Assembly (NCBI GenBank): GCA_025462725.1
Contig: JAOAPE010000011.1
Span: 124,001-188,000, forward strand
Origin: Terriglobales bacterium
GTDB taxonomy: Bacteria > Acidobacteriota > Terriglobia > Terriglobales > Acidobacteriaceae
Length of the DNA: 64,000 nt
Direction of reading: 5' to 3'
Position 1 is the stretch's first letter; each line of letters starts with the position of its first letter. This document shows positions 26,311 through 36,393 of the stretch, one piece after another. Made by a program: the position numbers and the translations under genes. The notes below the pieces were generated by a model. It did no database searches. It saw only the letters and a program-made list of their open reading frames with translations, and was not told the DNA's origin.

Positions 26311-28085
26311 CGGCGCGCTCCTTGGACGGTGTCCAGCAGCGGCTCATGTGCAGGGAACGCAATGGGCCGCGCGAGGCGTTTCCTGTCTGGCATCAGGAGA
26401 ATGAGAAAGAGTGCGGCAATGCTGGTGCCCACGGGGAATATTCCCCATGCGATTCCCTGCCATGCTGGAGGAATAGCGTTCGACTCGATCTTGGTCGCGA
26501 CCGGCACATCATCTTTTTCCCAGACCGTGATCAGCCCGTTGTCGTAAGTATCGATTTTCCTCCACCCCGCGAACGTGACCATTGGTTCGTAATAGCGGTC
26601 ACGAATGAAAATGTATTTCACTCCATATCGCTGTGCGTGTTTCAACATCGCACGAAGAGATTCCATTCCTGAAATGCCGTAATACTTTGAATTTGTAAGC
26701 TGGGCTGCGCCGTAACGAGTCATCTCCGGCAGAGTTCGAGCGGAGTTGTAATCTCCGTCCACGGTGCCTGCGTCCGTGTTGGTCGAGATCTTTGCAAGTT
26801 GGTTCCCGAAGCCCAACGTCAGGAATCGGTACTTATCATGGCCATCACGGTTCAAGAAGTTGGTGACAGAACTCAGATCAAGCGCAGGGTCCTGATTGAT
26901 GGGACGGAAGACGATCCACCCGACCGCAAACGCGCAGGTCGCGACTGCCGCGATCCACAGTGTCACTGCGGCTTTTGCTTTGTATCGTTCAACCCAATCT
27001 GCGACTAGCAACCCTAGAACAGGTAAGGCCATGATCGTGGCCCAAAACGTGAAGCGCTCAAACGTGAGCACTTCGTACGCGCGTCCTAGCAATATCTTCG
27101 GAACTGGCGTAGTGCCGCCTAGGCCGAACAAGAAGGTAAGCCAGAATCCGAACAACAATGGACGAAGCCGCTTGTTCGCTGATGCGCGCAGAACGATGAA
27201 CGGCAACGCGAGTATCAGCGCTCCGTACGGGATGACGAAATAATTCATCCCCCATGCGGGATTCAGTAACAGGTTCGTGCGGCTGGCGTGAGGAATGGGC
27301 ATCTGCTTGATCGGGTTCTGGATCAGTGCCAACCAATATGGCGAGAGAACGATCGCAACGCCAACGCACATGAGCACGGCGAATATGGCTGCCCGGGTTA
27401 GTACTCCGGAGACGGAACCGCCGGACTCCCCAGCGTCACGTTTGGACGCATCGTTCGTATCAAGGATGGCTAGCCACAAAACCGGCAACAGAAATAAGAC
27501 AGATCCGAAGATGAGGGTGACGTGGTGCGCAGCCGCTGCAGCAAATGCCAGCGCCAATCCTTTGATCAGAGCGCGGCTTTCTCCCGAGAGTGTCCAGTCA
27601 TAGATGTACGGGATTGCGAGCAAGTAGAGCGGGGCAGCGGTGGTCGTCGAGAGCTGGCCTGCCTGATAGACCAGCATTGAGAGCGAACCAAGAAAGACTG
27701 AAGCTAAAGCCGCGTAGCTTGCGGGTCTCTCACCAACCCAAATCCTGGCGTACCGATAAACACCTACTGGCAACAACAACACCGCAACCAACTGCACCAG
27801 CATGTAGGACATCGGCAACCCTACAAAATGCGAGAGTAACGCCATCCATTGTTGCGGCAATGGCGGATAGGTGGTCTGGGAAAATCCAGCAAACCATTTT
27901 TCATTCCACGGATTGAACCAATTGTGCGCGTAATGAGAAGCAAAAAAGATGTGGAAATTCGTATCGTAGGAGTTTGCCGGAAGCTGCATCAGCAGTAGGG
28001 GCCCGTGTACTGCAAATGCCAGTAACACAATGCTCCACAGGGGAATCTCGCGGCGCGCTCCCAGAAAAGACGTAGTCGCAGTCAA
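26307..28085 (-). CDS. GT-C-like / PTPS-related integral membrane protein
   Basis: A 592-residue protein with about eleven membrane segments. It resembles the family named 6-pyruvoyl-tetrahydropterin-synthase-related membrane proteins (PTPS_related), which is a GT-C-type glycosyltransferase relative. The first periplasmic loop carries acidic and aromatic residues (SYDTNFHIFFASHY, WFNPWNEKWFAGF) as in GT-C active sites. A soluble C-terminal stretch (~440-560) precedes the last helix. The start is a TTG with GGAGG seven bases upstream. It probably uses a lipid-linked sugar on the periplasmic face; the GT2 enzyme in the same operon could supply it. It is divergently transcribed from the TPR outer-membrane gene. 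Confidence 0.7.
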   Translation of the reverse strand: MTATTSFLGARREIPLWSIVLLAFAVHGPLLLMQLPANSYDTNFHIFFASHYAHNWFNPWNEKWFAGFSQTTYPPLPQQWMALLSHFVGLPMSYMLVQLVAVLLLPVGVYRYARIWVGERPASYAALASVFLGSLSMLVYQAGQLSTTTAAPLYLLAIPYIYDWTLSGESRALIKGLALAFAAAAAHHVTLIFGSVLFLLPVLWLAILDTNDASKRDAGESGGSVSGVLTRAAIFAVLMCVGVAIVLSPYWLALIQNPIKQMPIPHASRTNLLLNPAWGMNYFVIPYGALILALPFIVLRASANKRLRPLLFGFWLTFLFGLGGTTPVPKILLGRAYEVLTFERFTFWATIMALPVLGLLVADWVERYKAKAAVTLWIAAVATCAFAVGWIVFRPINQDPALDLSSVTNFLNRDGHDKYRFLTLGFGNQLAKISTNTDAGTVDGDYNSARTLPEMTRYGAAQLTNSKYYGISGMESLRAMLKHAQRYGVKYIFIRDRYYEPMVTFAGWRKIDTYDNGLITVWEKDDVPVATKIESNAIPPAWQGIAWGIFPVGTSIAALFLILLMPDRKRLARPIAFPAHEPLLDTVQGARR

Positions 28086-28350
28086 CTTAGCTCCTCCGGA
28101 AATTTCCTTTCGAAAGCATTAGGATTCCGGAGCACACCCACAGGTTTTCCAGCTTCTCTGAATTCTCTTTGGGAAACCCTGTGTTTCTCATCGCGCATCG
28201 GAACGGAAACGGAAAGAGTGCCGTCGAGAGTGCATGCAAATACCGCGGGGGATTTCTCCAAGGCATCTGAGTTCCTGCTTTGAGGCATCAGAGCAGAAGG
28301 TCGAGCTTGCAAGGTCTGTATTTCTGGCCACTCCGAATCGAGCTTAAGCA
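28086..28350. promoter_or_regulatory. Divergent intergenic region, GT-C operon / TPR-barrel gene
   Basis: 265 bp separate the TTG at 28085 (minus) from the GTG at 28351 (plus), so promoters for both units must lie here. A 99-codon minus frame crosses the region but has no ribosome binding site or family resemblance. I could not single out promoter hexamers. Confidence 0.4.
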
Positions 28351-31300
28351 GTGAAAAAAACCAACCTGAGACTTCATACAATCTTCGAGTACGCTATTGC
28401 TGTTGCAATGCTGTCCATCGTCTGCGCTGCGCAGACGTTCGAGATACAAGGTCAAAAGCCACAGACTGCGCCTACGCAGAAGAGCAATAAGCCTGGAGCA
28501 GCAAACAATGCTGCGCCTGCCACCGGCAGCCAAGGAATGTCGTGGGGCACCAGCATAGACGTTGCTCGTCAATCACGCGCTGCCGAAGACGCGCTCAAGC
28601 GCGGCGACTACGCTGCCGCTACAAACTTTGCCAGCAACGCTGCAAAGGCGGCTCCGCAGGAGGCTCGTCTCTGGTTTCTCTACGGATACGCTGCCAGGCT
28701 TTCAGGTAAGTACGGCGCCTCAGTAGACGCATTCAAGCGTGGCCTGCAAGCGCAACCGAACTCGATCGAAGGACTTTCCGGCCTCGCCCAAACCTATGCT
28801 CGCATGGGAAACTTCAATGAAGCCCGCGCGTTGCTCACGCGCGTGATCGCTCTTAATCCGCGGCGAGCGAATGACCTTTCCATTGCCGGAGAGATGTTCA
28901 TGCAATCCGGTGACATAAAAGGTGCAATCGATCTTCTGTCACGCGCCGAGTCGATTGCTCCCGCCTCGCGAACGGAACTTCTACTTGCTTCAAGTTATCT
29001 GAAGATGAAGCAACCGGACCGTGCCAAGCAGTTCTTGTTGATGGCGCAGCGTCGCGATCCTAACAACAAAGATACTCTGCGGGCTTTGGCGAGCTACTAC
29101 CGCGAAGCAAAGGACTTTCCGCAAGCGATCGCCGTATTGAAACGCATCGCCGGCAAGAATGCTGACATCACCGCCGAACTGGGATACACATACGAACTCG
29201 CAAAGAAATATCCTGAAGCTGCGGAAGAGTACGGTCGCGCAGCAGACCTCGCGCCCAAACAGATCGGGCTTCAACTCAGCGCTGCCACAAGCAATGTGCG
29301 GATCAACGATTTCCCCAAGGCACAGCAATTTTTGAAGCGCGCCGCTGAGATCGATCCCAATCACTACCGCCTGCATGGCGTGTTGGCCGAGATCGCGCGG
29401 ACGGAGAATCGCACCGCCGACTCGATTCGCGAATACAATCTCGCGCTCGCCAACATGCCGGAAGCAGTTCCCGAAGGTCCGTTGTATCCGATCCAGTTGC
29501 GGATGAACCTTTCAGACTCTTACCACGACACTGGCGATGAAGCTGCCGCAAGATCAAATGCCACCATTGCGAAGACGAGAATCGCGGGCATAGATGTCGA
29601 ACCGGCGCAGAAGGCGGATTATTTCCGGCTGCGCGCTTCGATCAATGCCGCGCTAGGTGACATCGTTGCTGCCCAGGCAGATGTTAAGCAGGCGCTCGCA
29701 CTGGAGCCTGACAACACCAACCTGATGCTGCAACTTGGCAATCTGCTGTGGAGAACGAAGCAGACAGCCGACGCAAAGAACATGTTTGCGAAGGTACTAA
29801 CTATCGAACCGAAAAACCGTTTTGCCCTGACGCAACTTGGCTTCCTCGCACGCGAAATGGGAGACCCGAAGTCTGCAGAAGCTTATTTCCAGCGGTTAGT
29901 CTCGCTTTATCCGAGGGAGTACGCGGCCCATCTGGCGCTTGGGGACCTCTATACCGCTGCTCGCAATTTCGACGCAGCAGAGAAAAGCTACGAGCTCGCG
30001 TACGCAGTTAATAAGACCAATCCGATGATCATCGGTGGAGGCGCGAATGCAGGCATCGAAGGCAAGAGGTTCGACCGCGCGGGCGCATGGCTTGATCGCG
30101 CGACTCCCGCCATCAATGAGCATCCGTTCGTAATGCGCGAGCGCGAACGATACCTCACATGGAAGGGCAACTACCTCGAGGCTGCGAAACTCGGCTATCG
30201 CGTGATTGAGAAAATGCCCAAGGACCGCGATGCCGTGGTTTATCTCGGTTACAGTCTCTTGTATCTCGGGCGCTTCGACGATCTGCTCCGTCTCACCGCC
30301 AAATATGAGCCGATCCTCAATCGCGACGCTGCACTGCCCTTGCTTTCAGGATACGTCTATCGCAAGTCCGAATTGCTAGACGATGCGCAAGCGGCGTTCA
30401 CGCGTTCCATCGAACGCAGTGATACTGCAACTACGGCGTTCATCAATCGCGGATACGTGCTGAACGATTTGCAGAACCCCCTCATGGCCGTTCGCGACTT
30501 CAACCACGCACTCACACTTGAGCCGAACAACGCTGAAGCGAATCTCGGACTCGCATTCGCCTATCTGCAGTTGCACAAACCTGCGTTGACGCTTGAGCAT
30601 GTTGATCGTGCGGCGAAGGTGCTGAAGGAATCTAAGGTCACTCACCTTGCCCGTGCTGGCGGATATCGCCAGAAACTTCTGCTCGCCAAGGCTGAGGCCG
30701 AATATCGTGCCGCGCTGAAGTTCGAACCCGAAGATTCCGAATTGCGCATGGCATTGGCGCAAGTGTTATTTGGCGAGAAGCGCTATGAAGCAGCGATTAC
30801 CGCCTTCCAAGACGTGTTGCCAGTCACCGAAGACCACTCGCTAATCTATGCTTCCATGGCCAACGCAGCGGCGCATCTACGCCGCAAAGACGACGCCTTC
30901 CGTTACATTCAAGCTGCGGAGCGCGAGGGCGGTGATACAGCTGCCGTCATGCTGAATACCGGCGACACGCTGCTGACGCTGGGTGAGACTGACGCCGCAA
31001 TGGCCCGCTACGAGCGTGCTTTGGCAGCACCTGACAGTACTCGGGTGGACGTCCGCCTGGCATTCGCGAAGACATTTCTGAGACAAGGCAAGTGGGATGA
31101 TGCGCGTCAGCAGGTTGCTCTTGCCTTTAGCGAATCACAGATCGGTGAATCCTCGTACGTCACTCCGGAGAATCTGGCGACTGCGGCTTCTATTTTCCTG
31201 GCGATGAATGATTTCCCGCTGGCGACGACATATTACGAGATGGCCCGCTCCGCAGGTGCGGACGATCGCCCAGTAAACATTGGACTGGCCAACACCTATC

Positions 31301-32559
31301 TTGCGCAGGGTGACTTCAAGAGCGCGGAAGCCGAATTGGCCAACCTTGGCGACAGCACTGGCAACGCCGGCGATTACGACTACATGCTCGCTTACGCGAA
31401 CCTGAACCGTCAGAGCCGCAACACCACGCAGGCGATGTTGGGCTTCGCCCGGGCCCGGGAACTCGCATTGGACGATGATTCCGCTGAGCGTGCATTGCAT
31501 GAAGTCGCAGGCGAGGAGGGCTACCGAATAAACGACCACCTTAGCCTGTCCTCTGATTTTCACGTTGCACCGATATTTGAGGACTCCACCGTTTACGATC
31601 TTGACGCGAAACTGCGGGGGGTAGTGAATCCAGCGCTTTTGCCGACCCCAAGGTCATCGACTGAGACGCTTATTGCGACGAACTATCGGGTTCGATTCAA
31701 GAACGCGCCCACGATCATCGGCTCCTATCAATTGCGCAATGCTCGCGGGCAGTTCTCATTCCCAAGTGATCTGACTATCTTCAACCGCAACACTTATGAC
31801 ACATCCGTCAGCGCAGGAATTAATCCTGTGTACCGCCTTGGGCGCACCACGTTTTCACTCACTCCGGGAATCCAGTTCACCATTCGCCGTGACAAGAACC
31901 AGCCAGCCGATCTGAATCAGAACCTCTTCCGCACCTATTTGTATTTGTCGACCTCACCGCTCTTCAACTGGTTGTCGGTGCGCGGCAGCGCGATATATGA
32001 GGCCGGGCCGTTCACGCAGCGTGATCTCAGTTCGCGAGACACCAGTGGACACATCGAGTTCACCGTCGGCCGCCCTTGGGGCCGGACAGCAATGGTGACG
32101 GGATATCGCGTGCGCGATCTGCAATTCAATCCGGTGATCCGCGAATTCTTCACTACTTCGACTTATGCTGGCTTGCAACACAAGTTTGGCAAGTCACTGA
32201 CTGGCACCCTGGTTGGCGAGTACATCAGGTCTTGGCGCGTGGAGATCTCAAAGTATGCGATTGCCCAGGCCATGCGGCCGGCAGCACAGCTTGAATTCCG
32301 TCCCAACAACCGATGGCAAGTGGATGCAAACTTTGCGTACTCGCGAGCAATGGCTTCGCCGGCTTACGACAACCTGCAATCCGGCTTCCTCATCTCCTAC
32401 TTAAAGCCGTATCGCCAAATTTGGAGTGATAGTGCGGGAAGCACAAGTGTGGAATATCCGCTGCGCTTCTCCGTGGGTATCCAACAGCAGACTTTCATGA
32501 ATTTCCCCGGACAGAAGACCAGTTCATACGTCCCGGTGATCAAGTTAACTATTTTTTAG
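28351..32559 (+). CDS. Large TPR protein with C-terminal outer-membrane beta-barrel (BcsC/PgaA-like layout)
   Basis: A 1402-residue exported protein. A GTG start opens a signal peptide ending near CAAQ. After a low-complexity linker, residues ~65-1010 consist of tandem 34-residue TPR units (A..G....A...Y..AL...P), about 25 in number. Residues ~1085-1402 alternate polar and hydrophobic positions in short strands and end in KLTIF, a terminal Phe being the classical outer-membrane barrel signature. The layout, periplasmic TPR superhelix then barrel, is that of exopolysaccharide export proteins such as BcsC and PgaA; the size is about that of BcsC. It lies beside glycosyltransferases on both sides, so glycan export through the outer membrane is the likely role. 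Direct homology to BcsC is not established. Confidence 0.72.
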   Translation: MKKTNLRLHTIFEYAIAVAMLSIVCAAQTFEIQGQKPQTAPTQKSNKPGAANNAAPATGSQGMSWGTSIDVARQSRAAEDALKRGDYAAATNFASNAAKAAPQEARLWFLYGYAARLSGKYGASVDAFKRGLQAQPNSIEGLSGLAQTYARMGNFNEARALLTRVIALNPRRANDLSIAGEMFMQSGDIKGAIDLLSRAESIAPASRTELLLASSYLKMKQPDRAKQFLLMAQRRDPNNKDTLRALASYYREAKDFPQAIAVLKRIAGKNADITAELGYTYELAKKYPEAAEEYGRAADLAPKQIGLQLSAATSNVRINDFPKAQQFLKRAAEIDPNHYRLHGVLAEIARTENRTADSIREYNLALANMPEAVPEGPLYPIQLRMNLSDSYHDTGDEAAARSNATIAKTRIAGIDVEPAQKADYFRLRASINAALGDIVAAQADVKQALALEPDNTNLMLQLGNLLWRTKQTADAKNMFAKVLTIEPKNRFALTQLGFLAREMGDPKSAEAYFQRLVSLYPREYAAHLALGDLYTAARNFDAAEKSYELAYAVNKTNPMIIGGGANAGIEGKRFDRAGAWLDRATPAINEHPFVMRERERYLTWKGNYLEAAKLGYRVIEKMPKDRDAVVYLGYSLLYLGRFDDLLRLTAKYEPILNRDAALPLLSGYVYRKSELLDDAQAAFTRSIERSDTATTAFINRGYVLNDLQNPLMAVRDFNHALTLEPNNAEANLGLAFAYLQLHKPALTLEHVDRAAKVLKESKVTHLARAGGYRQKLLLAKAEAEYRAALKFEPEDSELRMALAQVLFGEKRYEAAITAFQDVLPVTEDHSLIYASMANAAAHLRRKDDAFRYIQAAEREGGDTAAVMLNTGDTLLTLGETDAAMARYERALAAPDSTRVDVRLAFAKTFLRQGKWDDARQQVALAFSESQIGESSYVTPENLATAASIFLAMNDFPLATTYYEMARSAGADDRPVNIGLANTYLAQGDFKSAEAELANLGDSTGNAGDYDYMLAYANLNRQSRNTTQAMLGFARARELALDDDSAERALHEVAGEEGYRINDHLSLSSDFHVAPIFEDSTVYDLDAKLRGVVNPALLPTPRSSTETLIATNYRVRFKNAPTIIGSYQLRNARGQFSFPSDLTIFNRNTYDTSVSAGINPVYRLGRTTFSLTPGIQFTIRRDKNQPADLNQNLFRTYLYLSTSPLFNWLSVRGSAIYEAGPFTQRDLSSRDTSGHIEFTVGRPWGRTAMVTGYRVRDLQFNPVIREFFTTSTYAGLQHKFGKSLTGTLVGEYIRSWRVEISKYAIAQAMRPAAQLEFRPNNRWQVDANFAYSRAMASPAYDNLQSGFLISYLKPYRQIWSDSAGSTSVEYPLRFSVGIQQQTFMNFPGQKTSSYVPVIKLTIF

Positions 32560-32577
32560 AGAGAGTAACGGGGTCGA

Positions 32578-33831
32578 ATGAAGATTTGTTTTGTCGGGGC
32601 TTTTCCACCTAGCGGACGTCAGTTAAACGAGTATGCGTTCCACATTGCCCGCGAGTTGCAGAAAGATCCTCTGCTGAGCCTCACCATTCTCTCTGACGAA
32701 CTCGAAAAGCCTGAGCCTGAGCTTCCGGACTTTGACGTTGTGCGCTGCTGGCGCTTCGACGATCTCACCAATCCATTCCGGATCCTGCGCCAGATCCGCA
32801 AGATCAAACCGGATGTGGTTTGGTTCAACCTCGTGTTCTCCTCGTTCGGCACGCAGTATAGCCCCGTAGCGGCGTTTGTTGGGCTGTGCACTCCCGCACT
32901 GACGCGTTTGTGCGGATACTACACGCACATCACGCTCCATCACCTGATGGAGCACGTGGACTTTTCGCACGCGAATATCCGGCAGGAGCGCTTATTCAGG
33001 CTTGCGAGCTCCATCACTACTCGCATTCTGTTAATGGCAAACTCTCTTTCGGTGCTGTTGCCGGGTTATCGAAAGACACTCATCGACAAATACCGGGGGC
33101 AGGATGTTCACTTCCGCGCTCACGGGATTTTTTCTACGCCGAAGCCGCCGGCGTTTGATCGCCGTGGCAATCCTGACCAGAGAATCCTCGCCATCGGACA
33201 TTGGGGAACGTACAAGCGCTTGGAATTGCTGATGGAGGCCTTTCCAAAGATTGCAGAGCGCATTCCAAATGCGCGGTTGGTCATTGCCGGAGCAAACCAT
33301 CACACCAAAGCCGGATACTGGGAATCAATAGCGGAGCAGCACAAGAATGATCCGCGGATTGAATTTAAGGGCTATGTTGCGGAAGAAGACATCCCCGACC
33401 TCTTCTCCACTTCCAGTCTCTTGGTAATGCCATATTCGTCGTCAACAGGTGCCAGCGGACCTGCACATCAGGCATGCGAATTCGGTTTGCCTGTGGTTTG
33501 TGCGGATATCGCAGACTTTCGCGAGATGGCTGACTATGAAGGTATGGCGATGGATTTCTACTCCACCGGCAACGTTCAGGATTTCGCTGACAAAGTTGTT
33601 GGAATCCTTGAATCACCCGAACGCCAGCGGGAGATGGCAGAGCAGAATTTCTCCGCTGGCCTAAGAATGACGATGCCCGAGGTCATGCATCGTTATCTTC
33701 GTACGTTCGATTTTCACCGCCGCGCAAAACTACTAGCTTCAATCTCACGCTTTCGAATATGGCCCGGATGGGTTCCTTCCCGCTCGGCCGCCTTCCGTTC
33801 CGCCTCTGCGGACTTCATTCACTGGGGTTAG
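32578..33831 (+). CDS. GT4 glycosyltransferase
   Basis: A 417-residue GT-B enzyme. The N-terminus (ICFVGAFPPSGRQLNEYAFHIA) is the acceptor-side Gly-rich loop, and VVWFNLVFSSFG lies in the first Rossmann fold. The donor half starts with ILAIGHWGTYKRLELLMEAF (conserved Lys-Arg) and includes GYVAEEDIPDLFSTSSLLVMPYSSSTGASGPAHQACEFGLPVVCADIADFRE, the E/E donor region in variant form. It begins 18 bp after the TPR-barrel gene and is probably co-transcribed with it, which supports a joint role in synthesis and export of a polysaccharide. The sugar is unknown. ATG preceded by ACGGGG. Confidence 0.85.
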   Translation: MKICFVGAFPPSGRQLNEYAFHIARELQKDPLLSLTILSDELEKPEPELPDFDVVRCWRFDDLTNPFRILRQIRKIKPDVVWFNLVFSSFGTQYSPVAAFVGLCTPALTRLCGYYTHITLHHLMEHVDFSHANIRQERLFRLASSITTRILLMANSLSVLLPGYRKTLIDKYRGQDVHFRAHGIFSTPKPPAFDRRGNPDQRILAIGHWGTYKRLELLMEAFPKIAERIPNARLVIAGANHHTKAGYWESIAEQHKNDPRIEFKGYVAEEDIPDLFSTSSLLVMPYSSSTGASGPAHQACEFGLPVVCADIADFREMADYEGMAMDFYSTGNVQDFADKVVGILESPERQREMAEQNFSAGLRMTMPEVMHRYLRTFDFHRRAKLLASISRFRIWPGWVPSRSAAFRSASADFIHWG

Positions 33832-33934
33832 GTAGATTTCAATCTCGCCAAGCAGCCTCTCTGGACAACACCTACTCTCCCTGTCTCATCCTAGCCGCTG
33901 TAAGTAGCTCGTTTGCGTGTTGGGGCCCCTCAGG

Positions 33935-36271
33935 ATGAACTGGAAATCGCGTTTTCTGCAGTTGTCACTTGTCGTTTGCTTGGGCTTGATTGTTATAGGT
34001 TGCGGTGGACGCGGCCTTGTAGCTCCACAAGCAGCACAAGCCGCAGCACCACCAACTATCCAGTTCTCGGCAAATCCAACAACTATCAGCGCCGGTCAAC
34101 CTGTAACACTGACTTGGTCTACGACGAACAGTACTTCAGCGACCATTGACGGAGCAACGGTGGCCGTCGCTGGCGGCACGAAGACCGTCAATCCCGCCGC
34201 GACCCAAACATTTGTGCTGACTGCTACGGGTCCCGGTGGTAGCGCTACCGCAAACGTGACAGTCACAGTCGGCACTCCTCCCGGTCCAGCAGTGCCAGTC
34301 ATTCAATTCACTGCCACACCTGCAAGCATCACTGTCGGACAGCCCTCGAATCTCGCTTGGACGACGACAAACGCGACTTCTGTGACGATCGATAGTGGCA
34401 TCGGTAATGTAGCGACCAGTGGGAATCAGAATGTTTTCCCGACCACCTCACATACCTATGTTCTTACCGCAACGGGCCCGGCCGGCACGTCTACCGCTAG
34501 CGCTGTGGTGACTGTCGCCGCGGGCAGCACTCAGGGATTGCAGGCTGTAAACCATGTCATCTACATGTTGCAGGAGAACCGCTCGTTTGACAGTTACTTC
34601 GGAAAACTCGGCGACTACCGCGCTGCCAATGGATATGGTGTTGCCGCGGACATAGACGGTCTGCCAGCAAACGCCTCGAATCCGTCTGAAGATCGCAAAG
34701 TGACTATCCCTGCCTACCACATTCAGACCATGTGTATCGAGAACGTCTCGCCGGACTGGTTGGAGAGCCATGGTGCCTACAATCTCAGCAAACCTGGTTC
34801 AGACATCTTCACCGGGGATGGCTTTGTTCACAACGGCCAAGGCATGGCGCAGTTTGCTGGAACGATCATTGAGACGTCAAATACTGCTTCCTCCATTACT
34901 GTCTCGCCGAAGGTCACCACAAATTACTATCTCTACTCGAGCCGCAACGGTCCGTCTTTGGCTCGCGTCAGCGTGAATGTGGGCACCACTGCCGCGAACA
35001 GCTTCTTCGCCGATCCGCAGACAATCGCTCCAGGTAGCAGTACATCGCTGAAATGGGACATTCCGAATGCGACCTCCGTAACGATAGACAATGGCGTCGG
35101 CACATTCACGACTTCCGCTGGTTCTGCGGCGATCACCCCGGCAGCCACAACCACTTATCAATTGACTGCGACAGTCGGCGCAAACACTGTCAAGATGTCC
35201 AGCACGGTGACGGTTTCCGCAACTTCTGGGACTACTTTCACCGCAAGTGCGACGAGCATAGCTGCTGGTCAATCCGTGACTCTGCAATGGAATATTCCCG
35301 GAGCCACGATGGCTTTGGTCAGCAAGTGGTTTGATCAGCCCGGACACCGCGTAATGGGCTACTACGACGAGACTGACTTGCCCTACTATTACTTCATGGC
35401 ATCGAACTTTGCGACGTCTGACCGCTGGTTCTCGCCTATCTCCAGCAACAGCGAACCGAATCGTATTTACGCACTCTCGGCTACAAGCCACGGACACGCA
35501 CATGATCCAGGGTCGTTCAACTCAGATCAGGTAAAGAACATCTTTCAACTTCTTGAGACGGCCGGCATTTCCTGGAAGGTCTATTACCAAGCCACCGATG
35601 GAAGCGGTTCGCCGCGGACTCGCATGAACCGCTTTCAGCCTTTCAGCAGTGTTCATGCCGACAAGATTGTTCCGGTCTCGCAGTACTTTGATGATCTTAA
35701 GAACGGTACTCTTCCGCAAGTCGCTTACATTGAAGAGCAATCGGGGCTTGACGAGCACCCGGGCGGTACGCTGGTCGGTGACATCCACAGTGGTAACCAC
35801 ATTCAGGCAGGCGCGCAATTTGCCTCCACCTATGTGAATGCCTTGATGGGAAGCGCCTATTGGAAAGACTCAGTGTTCTTCTTGACCTTCGACGAATTCG
35901 GCGGGCTTTACGATCACGTTTCCCCGCAGCCGGCCGTGCACCCCGACGGCATTGCCCCGATGGATCTGGAAGACAAAGATATCAATTGGGTGGTTCCTCA
36001 GGGCGATTTCAATCGCACCGGGTTTCGCGTGCCGCTGATTGTGGTTTCACCTTTCACAAAGAAGAGTTATGTCTCTCACACTGTGGCCGATTACACCGCC
36101 ATGCTTAAGTTCATTGAGACGCGATTTAATCTTCCCAGCCTCACGGCGCGTGATGCTGCTCAGATTGATATGACAGAGTTCTTCAATTTCGACGCACCGC
36201 CCTGGTTGGCTCCGCCTACTCCGCCGGTGCAACCGGTGAACAAGCCGTGCGATTACACAAACTTGCCTTAG
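33935..36271 (+). CDS. Lipoprotein phosphoesterase (PF04185) with Ig-like domains, one block inserted inside the catalytic domain
   Basis: About 778 residues from ATG 33935; GTG 33917 and TTG 33920 are alternatives. A signal peptide ends at IVIGCGG. Two Ig-like repeats (~residues 35-115 and ~118-200) resemble those in the 18287 protein. The phosphoesterase domain starts at NHVIYMLQENRSFDSYFGKL (~205), breaks near residue 305, and resumes at GHRVMGYYDETDLPYYYFMA (~465). The intervening ~155 residues contain two further Ig-like units (ATSVTIDNGVGTF, then ASATSIAAGQSVTLQWNIPG). The 18287 and 36394 paralogues are continuous there. The later motifs TSDRWFSPIS, FDEFGGLYDHV and FRVPLIVVSPF are intact, so activity on phospho-esters outside the cytoplasm is expected. 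Confidence 0.82.
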   Translation: MNWKSRFLQLSLVVCLGLIVIGCGGRGLVAPQAAQAAAPPTIQFSANPTTISAGQPVTLTWSTTNSTSATIDGATVAVAGGTKTVNPAATQTFVLTATGPGGSATANVTVTVGTPPGPAVPVIQFTATPASITVGQPSNLAWTTTNATSVTIDSGIGNVATSGNQNVFPTTSHTYVLTATGPAGTSTASAVVTVAAGSTQGLQAVNHVIYMLQENRSFDSYFGKLGDYRAANGYGVAADIDGLPANASNPSEDRKVTIPAYHIQTMCIENVSPDWLESHGAYNLSKPGSDIFTGDGFVHNGQGMAQFAGTIIETSNTASSITVSPKVTTNYYLYSSRNGPSLARVSVNVGTTAANSFFADPQTIAPGSSTSLKWDIPNATSVTIDNGVGTFTTSAGSAAITPAATTTYQLTATVGANTVKMSSTVTVSATSGTTFTASATSIAAGQSVTLQWNIPGATMALVSKWFDQPGHRVMGYYDETDLPYYYFMASNFATSDRWFSPISSNSEPNRIYALSATSHGHAHDPGSFNSDQVKNIFQLLETAGISWKVYYQATDGSGSPRTRMNRFQPFSSVHADKIVPVSQYFDDLKNGTLPQVAYIEEQSGLDEHPGGTLVGDIHSGNHIQAGAQFASTYVNALMGSAYWKDSVFFLTFDEFGGLYDHVSPQPAVHPDGIAPMDLEDKDINWVVPQGDFNRTGFRVPLIVVSPFTKKSYVSHTVADYTAMLKFIETRFNLPSLTARDAAQIDMTEFFNFDAPPWLAPPTPPVQPVNKPCDYTNLP

Positions 36272-36393
36272 AGGAGTCGGAGTGTTGGGGACGATTTAAC
36301 TCTAAAGAGAGTTGAACGAAATTTTGGATAGCAGCATTTCACAAGCCAACACTCCGGCTGCTCGGTTCATCGAAGCTGTCAAAACGGTGAACC

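Noticed and set aside
28082-28381. 99-codon minus-strand frame in the divergent promoter region
   Set aside because: It overlaps the start of the 28351 gene, has no ribosome binding site and no recognisable fold.
28540-31400. Periodic ~102-bp pattern
   Set aside because: It is explained by the 34-residue TPR units of the 28351 protein.
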